Shown here piece after piece: positions 24,101 through 32,716 of a stretch of DNA of 64,000 bases; positions within the stretch are counted from its first letter, which is position 1; each line of letters opens with the position of its first letter. The position numbers and the translations under genes are program-made. The stretch lies in the NCBI RefSeq assembly GCF_029931775.1, contig NC_079318.1, forward strand, positions 77,411,614-77,475,613, read 5' to 3'. The notes below the pieces were generated by a model that was not told the DNA's origin, ran no database searches, and saw only the letters and a program-made list of their open reading frames with translations. This DNA is from Euleptes europaea. Taxonomy: Eukaryota; Chordata; Lepidosauria; Squamata; Sphaerodactylidae.

Positions 24101-25276
24101 CTGGGCCATCCAGGTCAGGGCTGAACTTCCATAATTAGAGTATCCAATGGTAGAACATATGAAACTGCCTTCTTCTAGCTTCAGACCCCTGATCCATTGT
24201 TGGACTGGCAGCGACTGTGCAGAATATCAGGCAGAGAGAAGTCTTTCCCAACATCTGTAGACAAGCAGGAGATGCCAGAGACTGAGCTTGGCAACTTCTG
24301 CATGCAAGCCGTGTGTTCTCCTACTGAGCTGCTGCCCCTCTGGATTTCTGGGAACAAACTTGTGCAGTCTACGCCAATGCATACAGATCTAACTATCTTA
24401 ATCTCATGATGGAATTGTGATTGCTTTGGTATTTGCATCCCTGGGAGGGTTGCTTTTGTTCGTGATGAATGCGGTGCCTGATGGCGAGTCTGGCTCTTGC
24501 GCTGTGTTGTGCTGGAGCGCCTTTTGATGTTTTCTCTTTCATCCCTTCCAGTGTCGGCTGATAGTCTGCCAGATGAGCAACACCCGGTGCCAACCTCTCA
24601 ACTGGATGCTCCTGCCGCTTGCCCTGATCATCCTGATTGTCATGTCAGGGCTGGTACCGCAATATGAAACTCTCCTCCTCTACTTGCTCACTGCCATCAT
24701 CACCCTGGCACACATCCACTACGGAGTCAGTGTGGTAAGTTTGTTTCCACAGTGTTTGTGTACGTGGCACCAAGCAGCCAGCCAGCATGGTGTAGTGGTT
24801 AAGAGCAGCAGACTCTAATCGGAGAACTGGGTTTGATTCCCCACTCCTCCACATGAGCTGCGGACTCTAATCTGGAGAACCTGGTTTGATTCCCCACTCC
24901 TCCACATGAAGCCTGCTGGGTGACCTTGGGCTAGTCACAGTTCTCTCCGAACTCTCTCAGCCTCACCTACCTCCCAAGGTGTCTGTTGTGGGGGAGAAGA
25001 AGGGAAGGAGATTTTAAGCTGCTTTGAGACTCCTTAAAGGTAGAGAAAAAGCAGGGTATAAATACCAGCTCTTCTTCTCCCTCCCTGCTTTCAAGCTAAT
25101 CCTTCCTCTTCATTTGATCTCTCCCCTTCCTCCCCCCTCCCCCACAGGTGAACCAACTGAGCAAACATTTCAACATTCGGCCCTTCTCTTTACGAAAGCC
25201 CAGCTCTGATTGACTAGACATGGAGGAGGCAGCAGAAGAGGAGAAAGTCAGCCTGCAGTCTGCAGAGGCTGTGTAA
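3093..25276 (+). CDS. SELENOI: Ethanolaminephosphotransferase 1 (selenoprotein I), coding exons 2-10, 5' partial
   Basis: Multi-pass ER/Golgi membrane enzyme that transfers phosphoethanolamine from CDP-ethanolamine to diacylglycerol or alkyl-acylglycerol, the last Kennedy-pathway step to phosphatidylethanolamine and plasmalogen precursors. Nine exons (3093-3161, 3532-3640, 9901-9975, 10622-10884, 16732-16840, 21394-21442, 22586-22766, 24552-24734, 25148-25276) join in phase and match human SELENOI closely along their length. The CDP-alcohol phosphotransferase signature DG-x2-AR-x8-G-x3-D-x3-D is complete in the 10622 exon. The first exon (about 19 residues in human) lies upstream of the window or was not recognised. 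The visible part encodes 388 residues counting selenocysteine, so about 407 in total against 397 in human; the excess is a longer C-terminal tail. No inactivating change was seen. Confidence 0.97.
3532..3640 (+). CDS. SELENOI: SELENOI coding exon 3 (first membrane segment)
   Basis: The acceptor is CCCATAG and the donor is CTG|GTAAGG, phase 0 in and 1 out. The peptide ([15 protein letters not shown], then a hydrophobic run to [10 protein letters not shown]) corresponds to the first transmembrane helix of the CDP-alcohol phosphotransferase fold. Intron 3, which follows, is about 6.3 kb and contains the DIRS-like element. Confidence 0.95.
4095..4179 (+). repeat. Left inverted terminal repeat of the DIRS-like element
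   Basis: About 85 bp that reads as the reverse complement of 7268-7354 with few differences; the shared core includes GCTCGGGGAGGCAGGACTTA. The outer 33 bp on this side (from 4062) are not in the right repeat but recur inverted at 6936-6974. Confidence 0.88.
6936..7026 (+). repeat. Internal complementary region of the DIRS-like element
   Basis: The first part is the reverse complement of the element's left outer end (4062-4100). The second part is the reverse complement of its right outer end (7356-7410). They overlap by about five bases at GAATG. This joined complement of both ends is the hallmark that lets DIRS elements restore their ends through a circular intermediate. Confidence 0.85.
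7268..7354 (-). repeat. Right inverted terminal repeat of the DIRS-like element
   Basis: The inverted partner of 4095-4179. Beyond it, 7356-7410 is the right outer end, which recurs inverted within 6971-7026. Confidence 0.88.
7474..7890 (+). mobile_element. hAT-like MITE, family B (copy 1)
   Basis: A 417-bp element with inverted ends CAGGAGTCCCCAA / GTCAGGGACCCTA and a perfect 8-bp duplication GCTTAGGA on both sides. It lies in SELENOI intron 3 just after the DIRS-like element. Confidence 0.75.
8403..8605 (+). repeat. Sauria-type tRNA-derived SINE
   Basis: The head GAGAGCCACCATGGTGTAGT and B-box GGTTCAAATCCC are followed by the CTCAGCCTAACCTACCTCAC body. This family is characteristic of squamates. 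Confidence 0.85.
8902..9092 (+). mobile_element. hAT-like MITE, family A (copy 2)
   Basis: 191 bp with TTAGGGTTGCCA / ACAACCCT ends and a perfect 8-bp duplication CATGACCA (8894-8901, 9093-9100). Confidence 0.8.
9371..9746. mobile_element. Possible MITE with inverted ends
   Basis: The left end (AGCTGTTGGGTTGGATCC) and right end (GGATCCAACCTGTTGCAAC) are inverted copies about 350 bp apart. No clear target duplication was seen. Confidence 0.4.
9901..9975 (+). CDS. SELENOI: SELENOI coding exon 4 (25 codons, phase 1-1)
   Basis: The acceptor is TTTCTGCAG and the donor is TAG|GTAAGA. It encodes [16 protein letters not shown] then LLNFVAYTL, the second membrane segment leading into the catalytic motif. 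The first codon is completed across the junction with exon 3. Confidence 0.95.
10622..10884 (+). CDS. SELENOI: SELENOI coding exon 5 (catalytic CDP-alcohol phosphotransferase motif)
   Basis: This exon holds the active-site signature: [10 protein letters not shown], eight residues later a Gly, then LFDHGLD. The aspartates bind the divalent metal and the CDP moiety in this family. A hydrophobic stretch ([17 protein letters not shown]) and [20 protein letters not shown] follow, almost identical to human. The donor is GTG|GTAAGT, phase 0 out. Confidence 0.97.
11058..11262 (-). repeat. 5S rRNA-derived SINE
   Basis: Diverged minus-strand copy: tail GCCATCAAGTCACAGCTGAC on the left, and on the right remnants of the 5S head (CCCATCCAAGTACT, GCTTAACTTACAAGATCAGG). 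Confidence 0.7.
11328..13795 (-). mobile_element. CR1 LINE, internally deleted
   Basis: On the minus strand, from right to left: an ORF1 esterase-like part ([12 protein letters not shown], 13391-13660), a small endonuclease remnant, reverse transcriptase ([22 protein letters not shown], 11989-12347), the RT C-terminus ([11 protein letters not shown], 11653-11892), and the 3' tail near ACAGAATCATAG at 11331. Large parts of the endonuclease and RT are missing and the frames are interrupted, so it is inactive. Confidence 0.85.
13797..14150 (+). repeat. Sauria-type SINE
   Basis: GAGAGCCAGCGTGGTGTAGT head, GTTTGATTCCCC B-box, and a GGGTGACCTTGGGCTAGTCA body; ends in an AAATAAATAAAATA tail. The 27 bases before its head recur before another copy (see the composite finding). 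Confidence 0.85.
14955..15675 (-). mobile_element. CR1 LINE fragment, 3' end
   Basis: The minus strand encodes the RT C-terminal region ([39 protein letters not shown]). It runs on to the 3' tail with GCCATGCTGGATCAGACCAA at the left end. It is 5' truncated. Confidence 0.85.
16068..16257 (-). repeat. tRNA-Ala-derived SINE
   Basis: Minus-strand copy. It starts at the tail side ACACATGAAGCTGCCTTATA and ends with the B-box GATTGAACCTGGGACC and a partial head. Confidence 0.8.
16732..16840 (+). CDS. SELENOI: SELENOI coding exon 6
   Basis: The acceptor is TTTTTCCAG and the donor is TTG|GTAAGG, phase 0 in and 1 out. It encodes [20 protein letters not shown] and [16 protein letters not shown], a membrane segment plus the strongly conserved luminal loop of the family. 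Confidence 0.96.
17048..17540 (-). repeat. 5S rRNA-derived SINE split by an insertion
   Basis: The tail part (17048-17102) and the rest (17377-17540, with CTTCCAAGATCTGACAAGAT as the inverted 5S box) form one copy interrupted by a 274-bp insertion. Confidence 0.75.
17103..17376 (-). mobile_element. AT-rich retroposed insertion within the 5S SINE
   Basis: About 274 bp flanked by a perfect 10-bp duplication TACAGTTTTC (17093-17102 and 17377-17386). The left end is T-rich, which reads as an A-rich tail on the minus strand. It may be a 5'-truncated L1-type LINE end; the family is not recognised. Confidence 0.6.
19197..19545 (-). mobile_element. hAT-like MITE, family B (copy 2)
   Basis: Ends CAGGGATCCCCAA / TTGGGGACCCCTG; inverted relative to the copy at 7474. 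The flanking 8-bp duplication is degraded. It lies in SELENOI intron 6. Confidence 0.7.
19672..20165 (-). repeat. tRNA-Ala-derived SINE interrupted by a foldback element
   Basis: The left part has GAGTTGCCTCAAACTGAGTC; the right part has GATTGAACCTGGGACCTTCT and CTACCACTGAGCCACAG. Between them sits the 310-bp palindrome. About 55 bp of the SINE middle is absent. Confidence 0.7.
19784..20093. mobile_element. Foldback (full-length palindromic) MITE
   Basis: Both arms, each about 150 bp, are inverted copies: GGCTTTTTATGC...GCTGTTTCCCTC on the left against GAGGGAAACAGTCATGCATA...AAAAGGCC on the right, meeting near ATTTGAGATAAAACTGGTCT. A 7-bp duplication AAAGGGA flanks it (19777-19783, 20094-20100). 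CpGs are well kept, suggesting youth. Confidence 0.75.
21071..21262 (+). repeat. tRNA-Ala-derived SINE
   Basis: Head CATAGCTCAGAGGTAGAGCA and a degraded B-box; ends near GACTCCATATAAGGCTGATT. It sits in SELENOI intron 6 about 130 bp before exon 7. Confidence 0.75.
21394..21442 (+). CDS. SELENOI: SELENOI coding exon 7 (micro-exon of 49 nt)
   Basis: A short exon encoding [17 protein letters not shown], matching human GCALCVTLPMSLLNFF. The acceptor is CCTTTAG and the donor is CAA|GTAAGT. Phase 1 in and 2 out fits both neighbours, which is what supports so small an exon. Confidence 0.93.
22586..22766 (+). CDS. SELENOI: SELENOI coding exon 8
   Basis: Encodes [20 protein letters not shown], then a hydrophobic helix, [15 protein letters not shown] and [10 protein letters not shown]. 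The acceptor is TTTTCAG and the donor is TCG|GTAAAT, which is weaker than the other donors. Phase 0 out joins directly to the Cys-Arg-Leu-Ile start of the next exon, as in human (CQLIVCQ). Confidence 0.95.
23326..23530 (+). repeat. tRNA-Ala-derived SINE
   Basis: Head CTGTGGCTGAACAGTAGAGC, anticodon-stem remnant CTTTGCATGCAG, B-box GGTTCAATCCCC, tail TTTCATGTGTTCACG. Confidence 0.8.
23903..24122 (-). repeat. 5S rRNA-derived SINE
   Basis: Full minus-strand copy: tail GCTGTCAAGTCACAGCTGGC to the inverted 5S box GCTTCCGAGATCTGATGAGA and TCAGGCTAGCCTGGGC. Confidence 0.85.
24150..24340 (-). repeat. tRNA-Ala-derived SINE (diverged)
   Basis: Starts GAACATATGAAACTGCCTTC and ends near the inverted head CTACTGAGCTGCTGCCC. 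It is older than its relatives judging by differences. Confidence 0.65.
24552..24734 (+). CDS. SELENOI: SELENOI coding exon 9 (61 codons)
   Basis: Encodes [18 protein letters not shown], two hydrophobic helices and [11 protein letters not shown]. The acceptor is CTTCCAG and the donor is GTG|GTAAGT. The HIHYGV motif is shared with human SELENOI and the related choline/ethanolamine phosphotransferases. Confidence 0.96.
24782..25075 (+). repeat. Sauria-type SINE
   Basis: AGCATGGTGTAGTGGTTAAG head, a repeated GTTTGATTCCCCACTCCTCC segment, and tail TATAAATACCAGCTCTTCTT. It ends about 70 bp before the last SELENOI exon. Confidence 0.85.
25148..25276 (+). CDS. SELENOI: SELENOI final coding exon with selenocysteine codon
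   Basis: Encodes [20 protein letters not shown] then D, an in-frame TGA at 25211-25213, then [20 protein letters not shown] and a TAA stop at 25274-25276. Human SELENOI has SLRKPNSD-Sec-LGMEEKNIGL at this place, so the TGA is read as selenocysteine rather than stop. The reading frame stays open after it. The tail after Sec is 20 residues, twice the human length, and rich in Glu. A plain gene predictor would stop at the TGA and lose it. Confidence 0.95.
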
Positions 25277-27772
25277 ATTCAGCAGCCTGTGTAAATATAC
25301 TTCAGCCATCACCATGGAACTAAAATTGACCCAGTTTGGAAGGTCGTGGGAGGGGGCAGAGAACTCGAGAGAGACTGGCAGTGGAGACCATTCTTTCCCT
25401 GCCCCCTCCATCATGCCACACGAGAGGGAAAGAGACTTCACGGTCAGGAGCCTGCACTAGACCGACGGAATGTGCCCAGGGAAACCTCAAGACCAGGCAT
25501 GGGGGCAGTGCCACGTGGAACCCTTGAGACACCCAAAAACAAAAACCAGGCACTCAGGAGCCACAGAGCTGCCACAGAACATCCGAGGGCTGCGCTGAAA
25601 ATGTGACTTCTTGGAATCAAAGGACAAAGTGGGTGGACTGGTCCACATCTCCTGCCACAGATTCGGTCGTGCCAAGGGCCTTTTGTAGAAAATCCAATGT
25701 AGAAGAGGCTCAGTGAAAGTCATTTGGTTGAAGCGTGACTAACGTGTAAAACGTTCTCCCTCCACATGTGCACACACCTTTCTCCCCTCTGCCTACCACC
25801 ATTGTGGCCCTGCAGATATTGATGCTGCAGATGTTGTAAACTCAAATGTGTCCGGAGGGGTCATCATCCCACTAGATGTGAGTAGCCGCACTTGGAGCAC
25901 GAGGTACTTTGGTGAAATAGTCACATCCTCATACGTTATGTTTACTGCAGGGGGTTCTGTTTGTCTGTTTGTGGTGTATGGTGTTTCTCGTGATGTGTAC
26001 GCTGACAACTACAATTATTGTGAAATTGGGAGGCTCTTTCGGCAGGCACATAAGTGTACGTACATAAACCTTCCTAGCACTGTGTTGTTTTAGTATGGGG
26101 AGAGGAGGGGATTAGTTTGCTTTCTCTTTTCTTGGGGGAGGAGGACGGAAAAACGAAAGAGCAACTCATTTCACAACCTGTTTTTAGTAGACCTCTCTAA
26201 CCAAGTGGCTTGTTTCTGTTTCTCCAACTGGCAACGTTGTGTTCAACCGTTCCTAATCCTGTTTTAAATTAAGTGGTGGTGAAGATTCAAGTGCTGATTT
26301 TTTTTCTCTTCTGTTGCTTTATTTAATGAAGAATACTTTTTTTTAATTTTTGTGCTTGTATGAAGAGTGCAGCCTAAACCCAAGTTCCTTGGAAAGGCCG
26401 CACCCGGAAGAAAAGGAGCGCAGCCGAGGATGTTCATATGTAATTTACAGCAGGGTAAAAGTTTCATTTTATGAAACGAGAGGAGAATCTAGCTTGGAAT
26501 ATCCTTCTTGTGGGTGAGATATATTTCTGTGGGGGGGGGGGAATCTCAATTGTGAAATTGCTATTTAACTTTTTTTCCTTGTTTTGTAAACTTGAATCAT
26601 TACATCAAGCGAGATGTAAGCAATGTAAAATCCAGGAGCCGGTTCTTAGCTCACTTTTTTCTCTCCTGTATATAAGGTTTTTTTAAAATTAAGTTTGACC
26701 ACAAATTCTGTTTGTAATGTTTAATGTGCAAGAGAAGAGCAGATTCTGGTAATTACTGGTACAATTTGCAGAAAGGAGCAGGGGCAAAAGAGACTGACAA
26801 TGGGGCACGGGTGACAAAACAAAAATTCTGATTTTGCTCGTTTGATGAATGTCAAACAGACATGGGAAAGGGGATTCCCTTTTTTTCATTAAATGACTTT
26901 GCACAGGAAAAGGGGTGTACAGATGTGCTTGAATAGCTGATGCTGTACCAAGTGGAATCAAATATAGTAATGAGTTGTAAATTGCACCTTGCAAAAATGC
27001 AGAGCAGAGTTAAAATCATACAGAGCCATGTTTTCTGGCTCTGGAGGCTGCTGATTCAGAGCAGGAGCATGGCTTTTGTGTGCGCATGTGTGTTTGTGCA
27101 TAGAATCATTGCAGGAATGCTCAGTCTCCTTTTTCTTTCGAAGCAGGGCTCCTCTAATGGGGGGTGGGGGTTCTAGGACAACGTTCTGCAGGCTGTGGTC
27201 ATGTACAAATCCTTTGGATAGAAGATTGACTTTTCACAGAAGCCGAAGATTTTAATAAGGGGGGTATATTACCTGCATGCAAACCCCTGACAATTATATT
27301 GTGCAGTAAATCATTCCTTCAGACACTGCCTGGAAGCATAATTGTTAATATCCATGCTCAGTTGCACAGGCCCACCAGTGCACCAGGACAGTTTCCACTT
27401 GACAATATTTCTGTGTTTAAGTTACTGGCTTATTCTGAGGCAGATCACTTGTCTGTATCCTTCTGTATCAATACCGTATCTATCTGAGCTTCTCGATAAC
27501 AAGGAAATTGGTGCCTTAAATGACTTGGCCTCAAGCTGAGGAAAGGAGTCAGCTGTCTTAAAAACTTTTTTTAAAACTTTCTGTCCAAGTTAAAGGTGTA
27601 AGGATAGCATCTTCTTATATGAAAATAAGGAGAATGAATTTAATTTGCGCTGGTTTTGTCTTAATTTTAGTAACACTGTACGCATTATTACAAATTTAAT
27701 GGGAATGAAATGCACCAATTTTTTTGTCTCTGGTGTTTGTAGCGCCATTGTGTGTGTGTGTTGTAAGTATTC

Positions 27773-27778
27773 AATAAA
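27773..27778 (+). terminator. Proximal polyadenylation signal of SELENOI
   Basis: An AATAAA hexamer about 2.5 kb after the SELENOI stop, preceded by a TG-rich stretch. A transcript ending here would lack the SECIS candidate at 28.5 kb. Confidence 0.45.
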
Positions 27779-28504
27779 GGTATTACGTACTGCAGGGGGT
27801 GACTGTGCATTCTGCCACTTTCTCCCCTGCATCCAGAGGAATTTGCAAAAGTCCGAAAGATGTTCTGAGTCTTCTCTGCTTCCTGGATTCCCTCTGTGAA
27901 TAAGTGGCATTACTTTCCAATAGTGAGGCAGAGTCGGTCATTTTGCCCGCCCTGGCATTCCCTTTCTTCGCCATCTAAAATGATGGCTCCATCTCGCTGC
28001 TTTGCTTTTGGGGGCTTGACTCACTGCCCCTCAACATCTGCTTTTGACGCTTTAAGACACTATGAAGAACAGTTGCTCAAGAGAGTAATCTGTGGGCAGA
28101 GACCTGCTGCAGGGCAGAGATGTTTGCATTCTGGAGGGCCCAAACTGGAGGCAGAACTTTGGTCCAGGAATGTGCTCCAGTGAAGCTTTCGTAGTTGCTC
28201 CACAAATCCTTGCCGATGAGAGAGACTTGGCTGAGTCCAGAAAATTCCTGTAGAATGTAATTTCAGCTTCTGCCATGGAGGTGGGAGTAAAATGGATTGG
28301 AACTGGATAGCAAACTTAGCTGGCTTACAAACCTTCTAGTTGGTACCAACTTTGAGGATGTGCTCGTTTGTGGAGTGGACCCTAATAATTTGGGCTGATG
28401 CATGCCTCATGAGGACCTGCTGGCTGTTTGTAGACTATGTCTCATAGCAGAGCGTTCTGGGCAACGCTGACAATACAGCATTGACTTAATCCAGCAGTGT
28501 CGAT

Positions 28505-28615
28505 TGGGCATTGTGGGAGTATGAACATCACAATTCCAAAGCACCCTTTGTTACTTTGCAAAGCAATCGTAAGGTGTACAGTTGTGTGATGGTGATTTGA
28601 GAGAAGTCCTGCCCA
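28505..28615 (+). promoter_or_regulatory. Candidate SECIS element
   Basis: A selenoprotein mRNA needs a 3' UTR hairpin with an ATGA...AA...TGA core. Here ATGA (28521-28524) faces TGAT (28593-28596). The helix above them is CATCACA (28526-28532) with TGTGATG (28585-28591). AAA sits at 28538-28540, 13 nt after ATGA. An upper stem pairs CACC (28542-28545) with GGTG (28573-28576), as in form 2 SECIS. A lower stem pairs TGGGCA (28505-28510) with TGCCCA (28610-28615). The upper part of helix II has non-canonical positions and the apical part is long, so this remains a candidate. Confidence 0.4.
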
Positions 28616-29559
28616 TATCAGTTGATTTCCACCCCACCCGTCCCCAGGTTTAGCACCAGCTTCACTACCAGTTGTTCTGGGACTGGAGGCATATTCTGTA
28701 CTGAAGGCCCATCTGGAAATGCAGGCATTTCAGGCCTTGGCTTTGCCTCCATAGCAAAAGGTTACATTAGGCCTCCCTCTAAAGCTGTATATATAATTGG
28801 GCCCTCCATGCTCTAGCAAGGGCCACAGATGTTGCCTGTTCAGACATGGGAGATCTGCCAGGCTGAAAAGGGTTCATTGCTGATATTTTCTGGTTGGAAA
28901 GGGAGTACGGGAAGCCCTTTTCTCTGCACAGGAAAGGGCCCTTACCTTGCTTGCATTCAGTGTAGGCCCATCAGGAAGCAGGTGCCAGCTCTATCACAAA
29001 TGAATTGCGCATAAATTCTGGATTATCCTTTTTTTTGTGGGGCAGGGACTTGATCTTGGCATTTTTAAAAAAGCTTATTTGCAGAGCGTTGCCTTAAAGA
29101 TGGACTCATTCTCCAGAAGAGAATACTTGGAAGGCTCAAATCTGGCTCCTGTCCCTCCCCCCTTAGGGTAATGTAAAAGCTGAGTCCTGTGAATCTGACC
29201 CCTCACATGGTACCTCGGTCCTTGGTACTTTCTGCCTGGAAGGGCTTACCACAGTTCTAAGGCAAGGGATTCCCTAATTTGTATTTTGCAATGGGTTCAA
29301 TCCACCAGGCTTTGACCAGGACTGGCTGCATCAATGCAAATTGATTGTACAGATTATTATTAGTGGAATAAAATTGCTATAGGAAACTACACCCTGTCAC
29401 AGCCGGGGGAGGAGGGGTGTCTCCCAGCCCTCCACCAGGAATTATACCTGTCTTATACATGCATTATTGGAAAGCTTGACTGTCTTACGATGGACTTGAA
29501 TTCTGATCCATAAAATGCTATTACTGGTAAATATTTATTGTATTAAAAATTACTATGGA

Positions 29560-29575
29560 AATAAACTTCAATAAA
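29560..29575 (+). terminator. Distal polyadenylation signals of SELENOI
   Basis: Two AATAAA hexamers ten bases apart in an AT-rich stretch. They are placed just before repeats reappear and are the likely distal 3' end of SELENOI. Confidence 0.45.
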
Positions 29576-30187
29576 AAATTTTCAAGCTTTTTAAAGATCT
29601 CTCTTCCAGCCTCTGAAGGTGTTTCTGTTGAATTCTTTAAAATAAGAAACTGCTTTGAGGGTTGAAGTCAAGGTTATAAAAGGAATAGCTGTTCCTATAT
29701 AACTGGAGGAGGATGGAGACTGTCAAGATCTGGCTGGGTTTCTAGGAGTCTCTGTAGATGATGGGGAACATACATGCAGGCCCTTAGGACTTGTGTTTTA
29801 GGAAATTTATATGCCACATCTTGAGTACTCCTCAGGATGTGTTGGGCGAACAAGGAGTACAGCTGAATAGCACAGTGATTTTGAGTGACCCAAATTGCTT
29901 TTTGGCTTTTTTGCTACTTAAGAATTCTTTATTCTATCCATCTCCTACCCCCAACAGCCAACTGTAACACAGCAATGGCTCTTGAATGGCCCCTGAACAC
30001 TGTAGCTGTTCCTTCAAATAACTTAATCGAGATTAGCAGTTGCACATGCTTAGCAGTAAAAATACAAGCCTTGTGGAAGTGCTCCAGTAAATATACTTTA
30101 GAAGTATAAACGATGACTAGGGATCTCCCCCACCCATGCAGCCATGCCCAGGTGAAAACAAAAGACTATACGTGGTATGCATAAAGG

Positions 30188-30402
30188 TGGTGGTGGAAAG
30201 TGTCACCAAGCTGCAGGTGATTTATAGCCACCCTGTAGTGTTTTCAAGACGAGATTAGCAGAGGAAGTTCGCCGTTGCCTGCCTCTGCATAGCAACCCTG
30301 GACTTTCTCAATGAGCTTCCATCTAAGTACTGACCTTGCTTAGCTTCTGAGCTCTGACAAGATTGGGCTAGCCTGGGTTATCCAGGTCAGGGCTGCTTAA
30401 AG
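30188..30402 (-). repeat. 5S rRNA-derived SINE
   Basis: A diverged minus-strand copy, with CTTGCTTAGCTTCTGAGCTC as the inverted 5S box and GGGCTAGCCTGGGTTATCCA at its head side. Confidence 0.75.
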
Positions 30403-32444
30403 ATATTCCAGATTATTTCATTTCAAAGGAAGTGATTCTCAAAACTTTCCTTCACAGAATGGTTTAAAAATTATTTGGGGACCTTGAAGCACAATCCGGT
30501 TGCTTCGACATGGAAGTTGTGCTCTGCTTTGGCATCCAAACTGGACTTGGAGGAAGAGGGGAACATCCTCACAATGCCATCCTCTAAAATTGCCCACTAG
30601 ATTTACTCCTGCTTCACAATCTTCCCCAGACCTGGTTTGATACAATCTTTTTTGGAAAGACCACAGTCAAAGCACCCTGGCAGACCATATGGACCAGAAG
30701 GTGTACATTTTTTAAGATCCTGCCCTGTGGCAGCCATCCCCCCCCCCCATTCCACAGGAGACCCTTCTTAATTGGCAACTGGTAGATCATGACAGCACAA
30801 TAACATCATAATCTACTACTACCATTTATTAGGTCTTGAATTCTGAAGTATTTTTATAAGCCCGTTTTTAGCCTTGTAGAGTCCCTTACCTCTACAGTGG
30901 AAAGCTCATGAGACTAACTCTTGCAACAGGGACAAACTGCAAGGAGTGCCCGCACCACCTTCTGAAACCTACCTTCCAGGTAGGGCCGGACCCAACTGGA
31001 ACGGTGCCTCCTAATCCTAGCCTGGAAAAGGTGGTCCTGAAAGATACCATGGTCGATGGTATCAAAAGCCACAAAAGCCCTTCCCTGTAATCCCTATAGA
31101 TGCATCAAAGCTCAAACATATTTTGAGGCATCTTTTTCAAGCCATCAAAACTCATTTTATGTAGCAGCATGCTGGATAGCTTCTTCCATGCATGCAGAGT
31201 ACTCTTCCTCCCTTGATGGTACTCTCTTCCATGCATGCAGGTTACTCTTCCTCCTTTGAGAAAATCCCTGTTTCCTGGTGATGGAGGCACTGTTAGATGA
31301 GCCCCGAAGTTCAGCAGCTTCCATTTCCCCCCTCTCTCGCTGTAGTCCTTAATCCGTTGCATGACAAATTAGCTTGAATCCACAGCTAGGGCATCTGCTG
31401 AGAGGCCTGCTCTCTCCAAAGCTGTTCACTCAGCTGTAGGCAGGCTTGCAGCACTCCCTGTGAAAAGAAAGTAAAATAAGAGAACCCTCAGCTGAAACCC
31501 CACCCTGGCAGAGGATGGTGCGGAGCAGCTAAAATAAAGGGTGTATGAATGTGTGGGGTGAGGTGCAGCTGTGGCCTGGTGTAGACACGCAGGGTAATGA
31601 GGTGGTAGAGTGGTGAGGTGGTAGAATGGAATGTACCATTTTAGGTGGCTGGTGGTAGATTATGGTTCCCCCCCCCCAAAAAAAAAACTCCTCCGTGAAT
31701 CCCTCGTAAGTGGGAAAACTAGCACAGCATGCAAACAGCTAGGCTAGAACCTTACACTCTGCACTATTCTCCCCCCCCCCCCCCGGTGATTTCACAAATG
31801 GGAGTATAAAAAGCATGACTCTCTCCCCCTGCAGTCTGAAATGGCATAGCCAACTCTACCACATGTACGTGGAGACCAGGTCTTTACGCGCAAAAGCTTA
31901 AACAAAATTGTGAGAGGAGGGTGGGGAAGAAGCCCTATTTGAAAGGTCTGGGAATTGGGAAAGAGCACAAACTGGCTTGACAGGTTGTCTAGTGCTTTGT
32001 TTTGAGGGCGCCTTCTAGAACATAGCAGTTTTGAAAGAGGGCCGGGGGCTAAAACCATTTTTGGTTCACGTGAGCAACAAGGATGAGTCTCGGTCTCTCC
32101 TGCTGATGCCATGCTAGCCACCTCCTGCAAATGGAAGGTCCCAAAAGGAGCTAAAAATGACTAATGCCCTCAAGCATAATTTCCTGGCAGCTTTAAAGGA
32201 TGTTGCTTGTTGTTTTTTTACAGTAGAAAGGTGCCAGCTCTCTTTGTTCTCCCACCAGCACAAGACAAAAGCTTTGCTGGGTGTTCTTTAGGTCCAACCG
32301 AAAGGCCTCCGCTCTTGATAATTCTCTACTCTTACAGTTTGGAGCCCTGTCGGGAGATGTGAGAGTCCTGGGTTGTGCCTTGCCTGAGGAATGTTCGAGG
32401 GGGTTTGTCATCCTAAGCACGGCGGGCCCTGACACGGAAAGCCC

Positions 32445-32645
32445 CAGGCTAGCCTGATCTCATCAGATCTCAGAAGCTAAGCAGGATCAGCCCTGGCAAG
32501 TATCTGGATGGGAGGGCCTCCAAGGCATACCAGGGTTGTGATGTGGAGGCAGGCAATGGCAAAAACCACCTCTGAACATCTCTTGCTTTGAAAACCCCAC
32601 CAGGGTTCACCATAAGTCAGATGTGACTTGACGGCAAGAAAAAAA
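32445..32645 (+). repeat. 5S rRNA-derived SINE, well preserved
   Basis: GATCTCATCAGATCTCAGAA, GCTAAGCAGGATCAGCCCTG and CTGGATGGGAGG follow vertebrate 5S rRNA closely. The family tail GTGACTTGACGGCAAG follows. Confidence 0.9.
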
Positions 32646-32716
32646 CGGCATGGTGCACTCATCACCACATGGGCCTGTACTGTCACAGCTGGGCTTCATA
32701 CCAAGCCCCTACAACA

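Larger units (their letters stand above)
25277..29600 (+). other. SELENOI: SELENOI 3' untranslated region (long, repeat-free)
   Basis: No coding potential and none of the SINE, CR1 or hAT-like repeats that crowd the rest of the window is recognisable for about 4.3 kb after the stop. AATAAA signals lie at 27773-27778 and, as an overlapping pair, at 29560-29565 and 29570-29575. The simplest reading is a long 3' UTR with alternative polyadenylation; the distal form would contain the SECIS candidate. The extent is inferred from signals and repeat absence, not from transcripts. Confidence 0.6.

Noticed and set aside
27690-27750. Alternative SECIS around GAATGAAATGCACC
   Set aside because: The helix can form over six pairs only and no GA-containing partner of the ATGA lies opposite.
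32193-32435. Minus-strand frame after an acceptor-like site as the next SAM-gene exon
   Set aside because: The phase at the acceptor does not fit the SAM exon's exit phase and the peptide resembles nothing known to me.
32445-32540. 5S rRNA gene
   Set aside because: The 5S similarity is partial and continues into the shared SINE tail; several copies in the window have the same structure.
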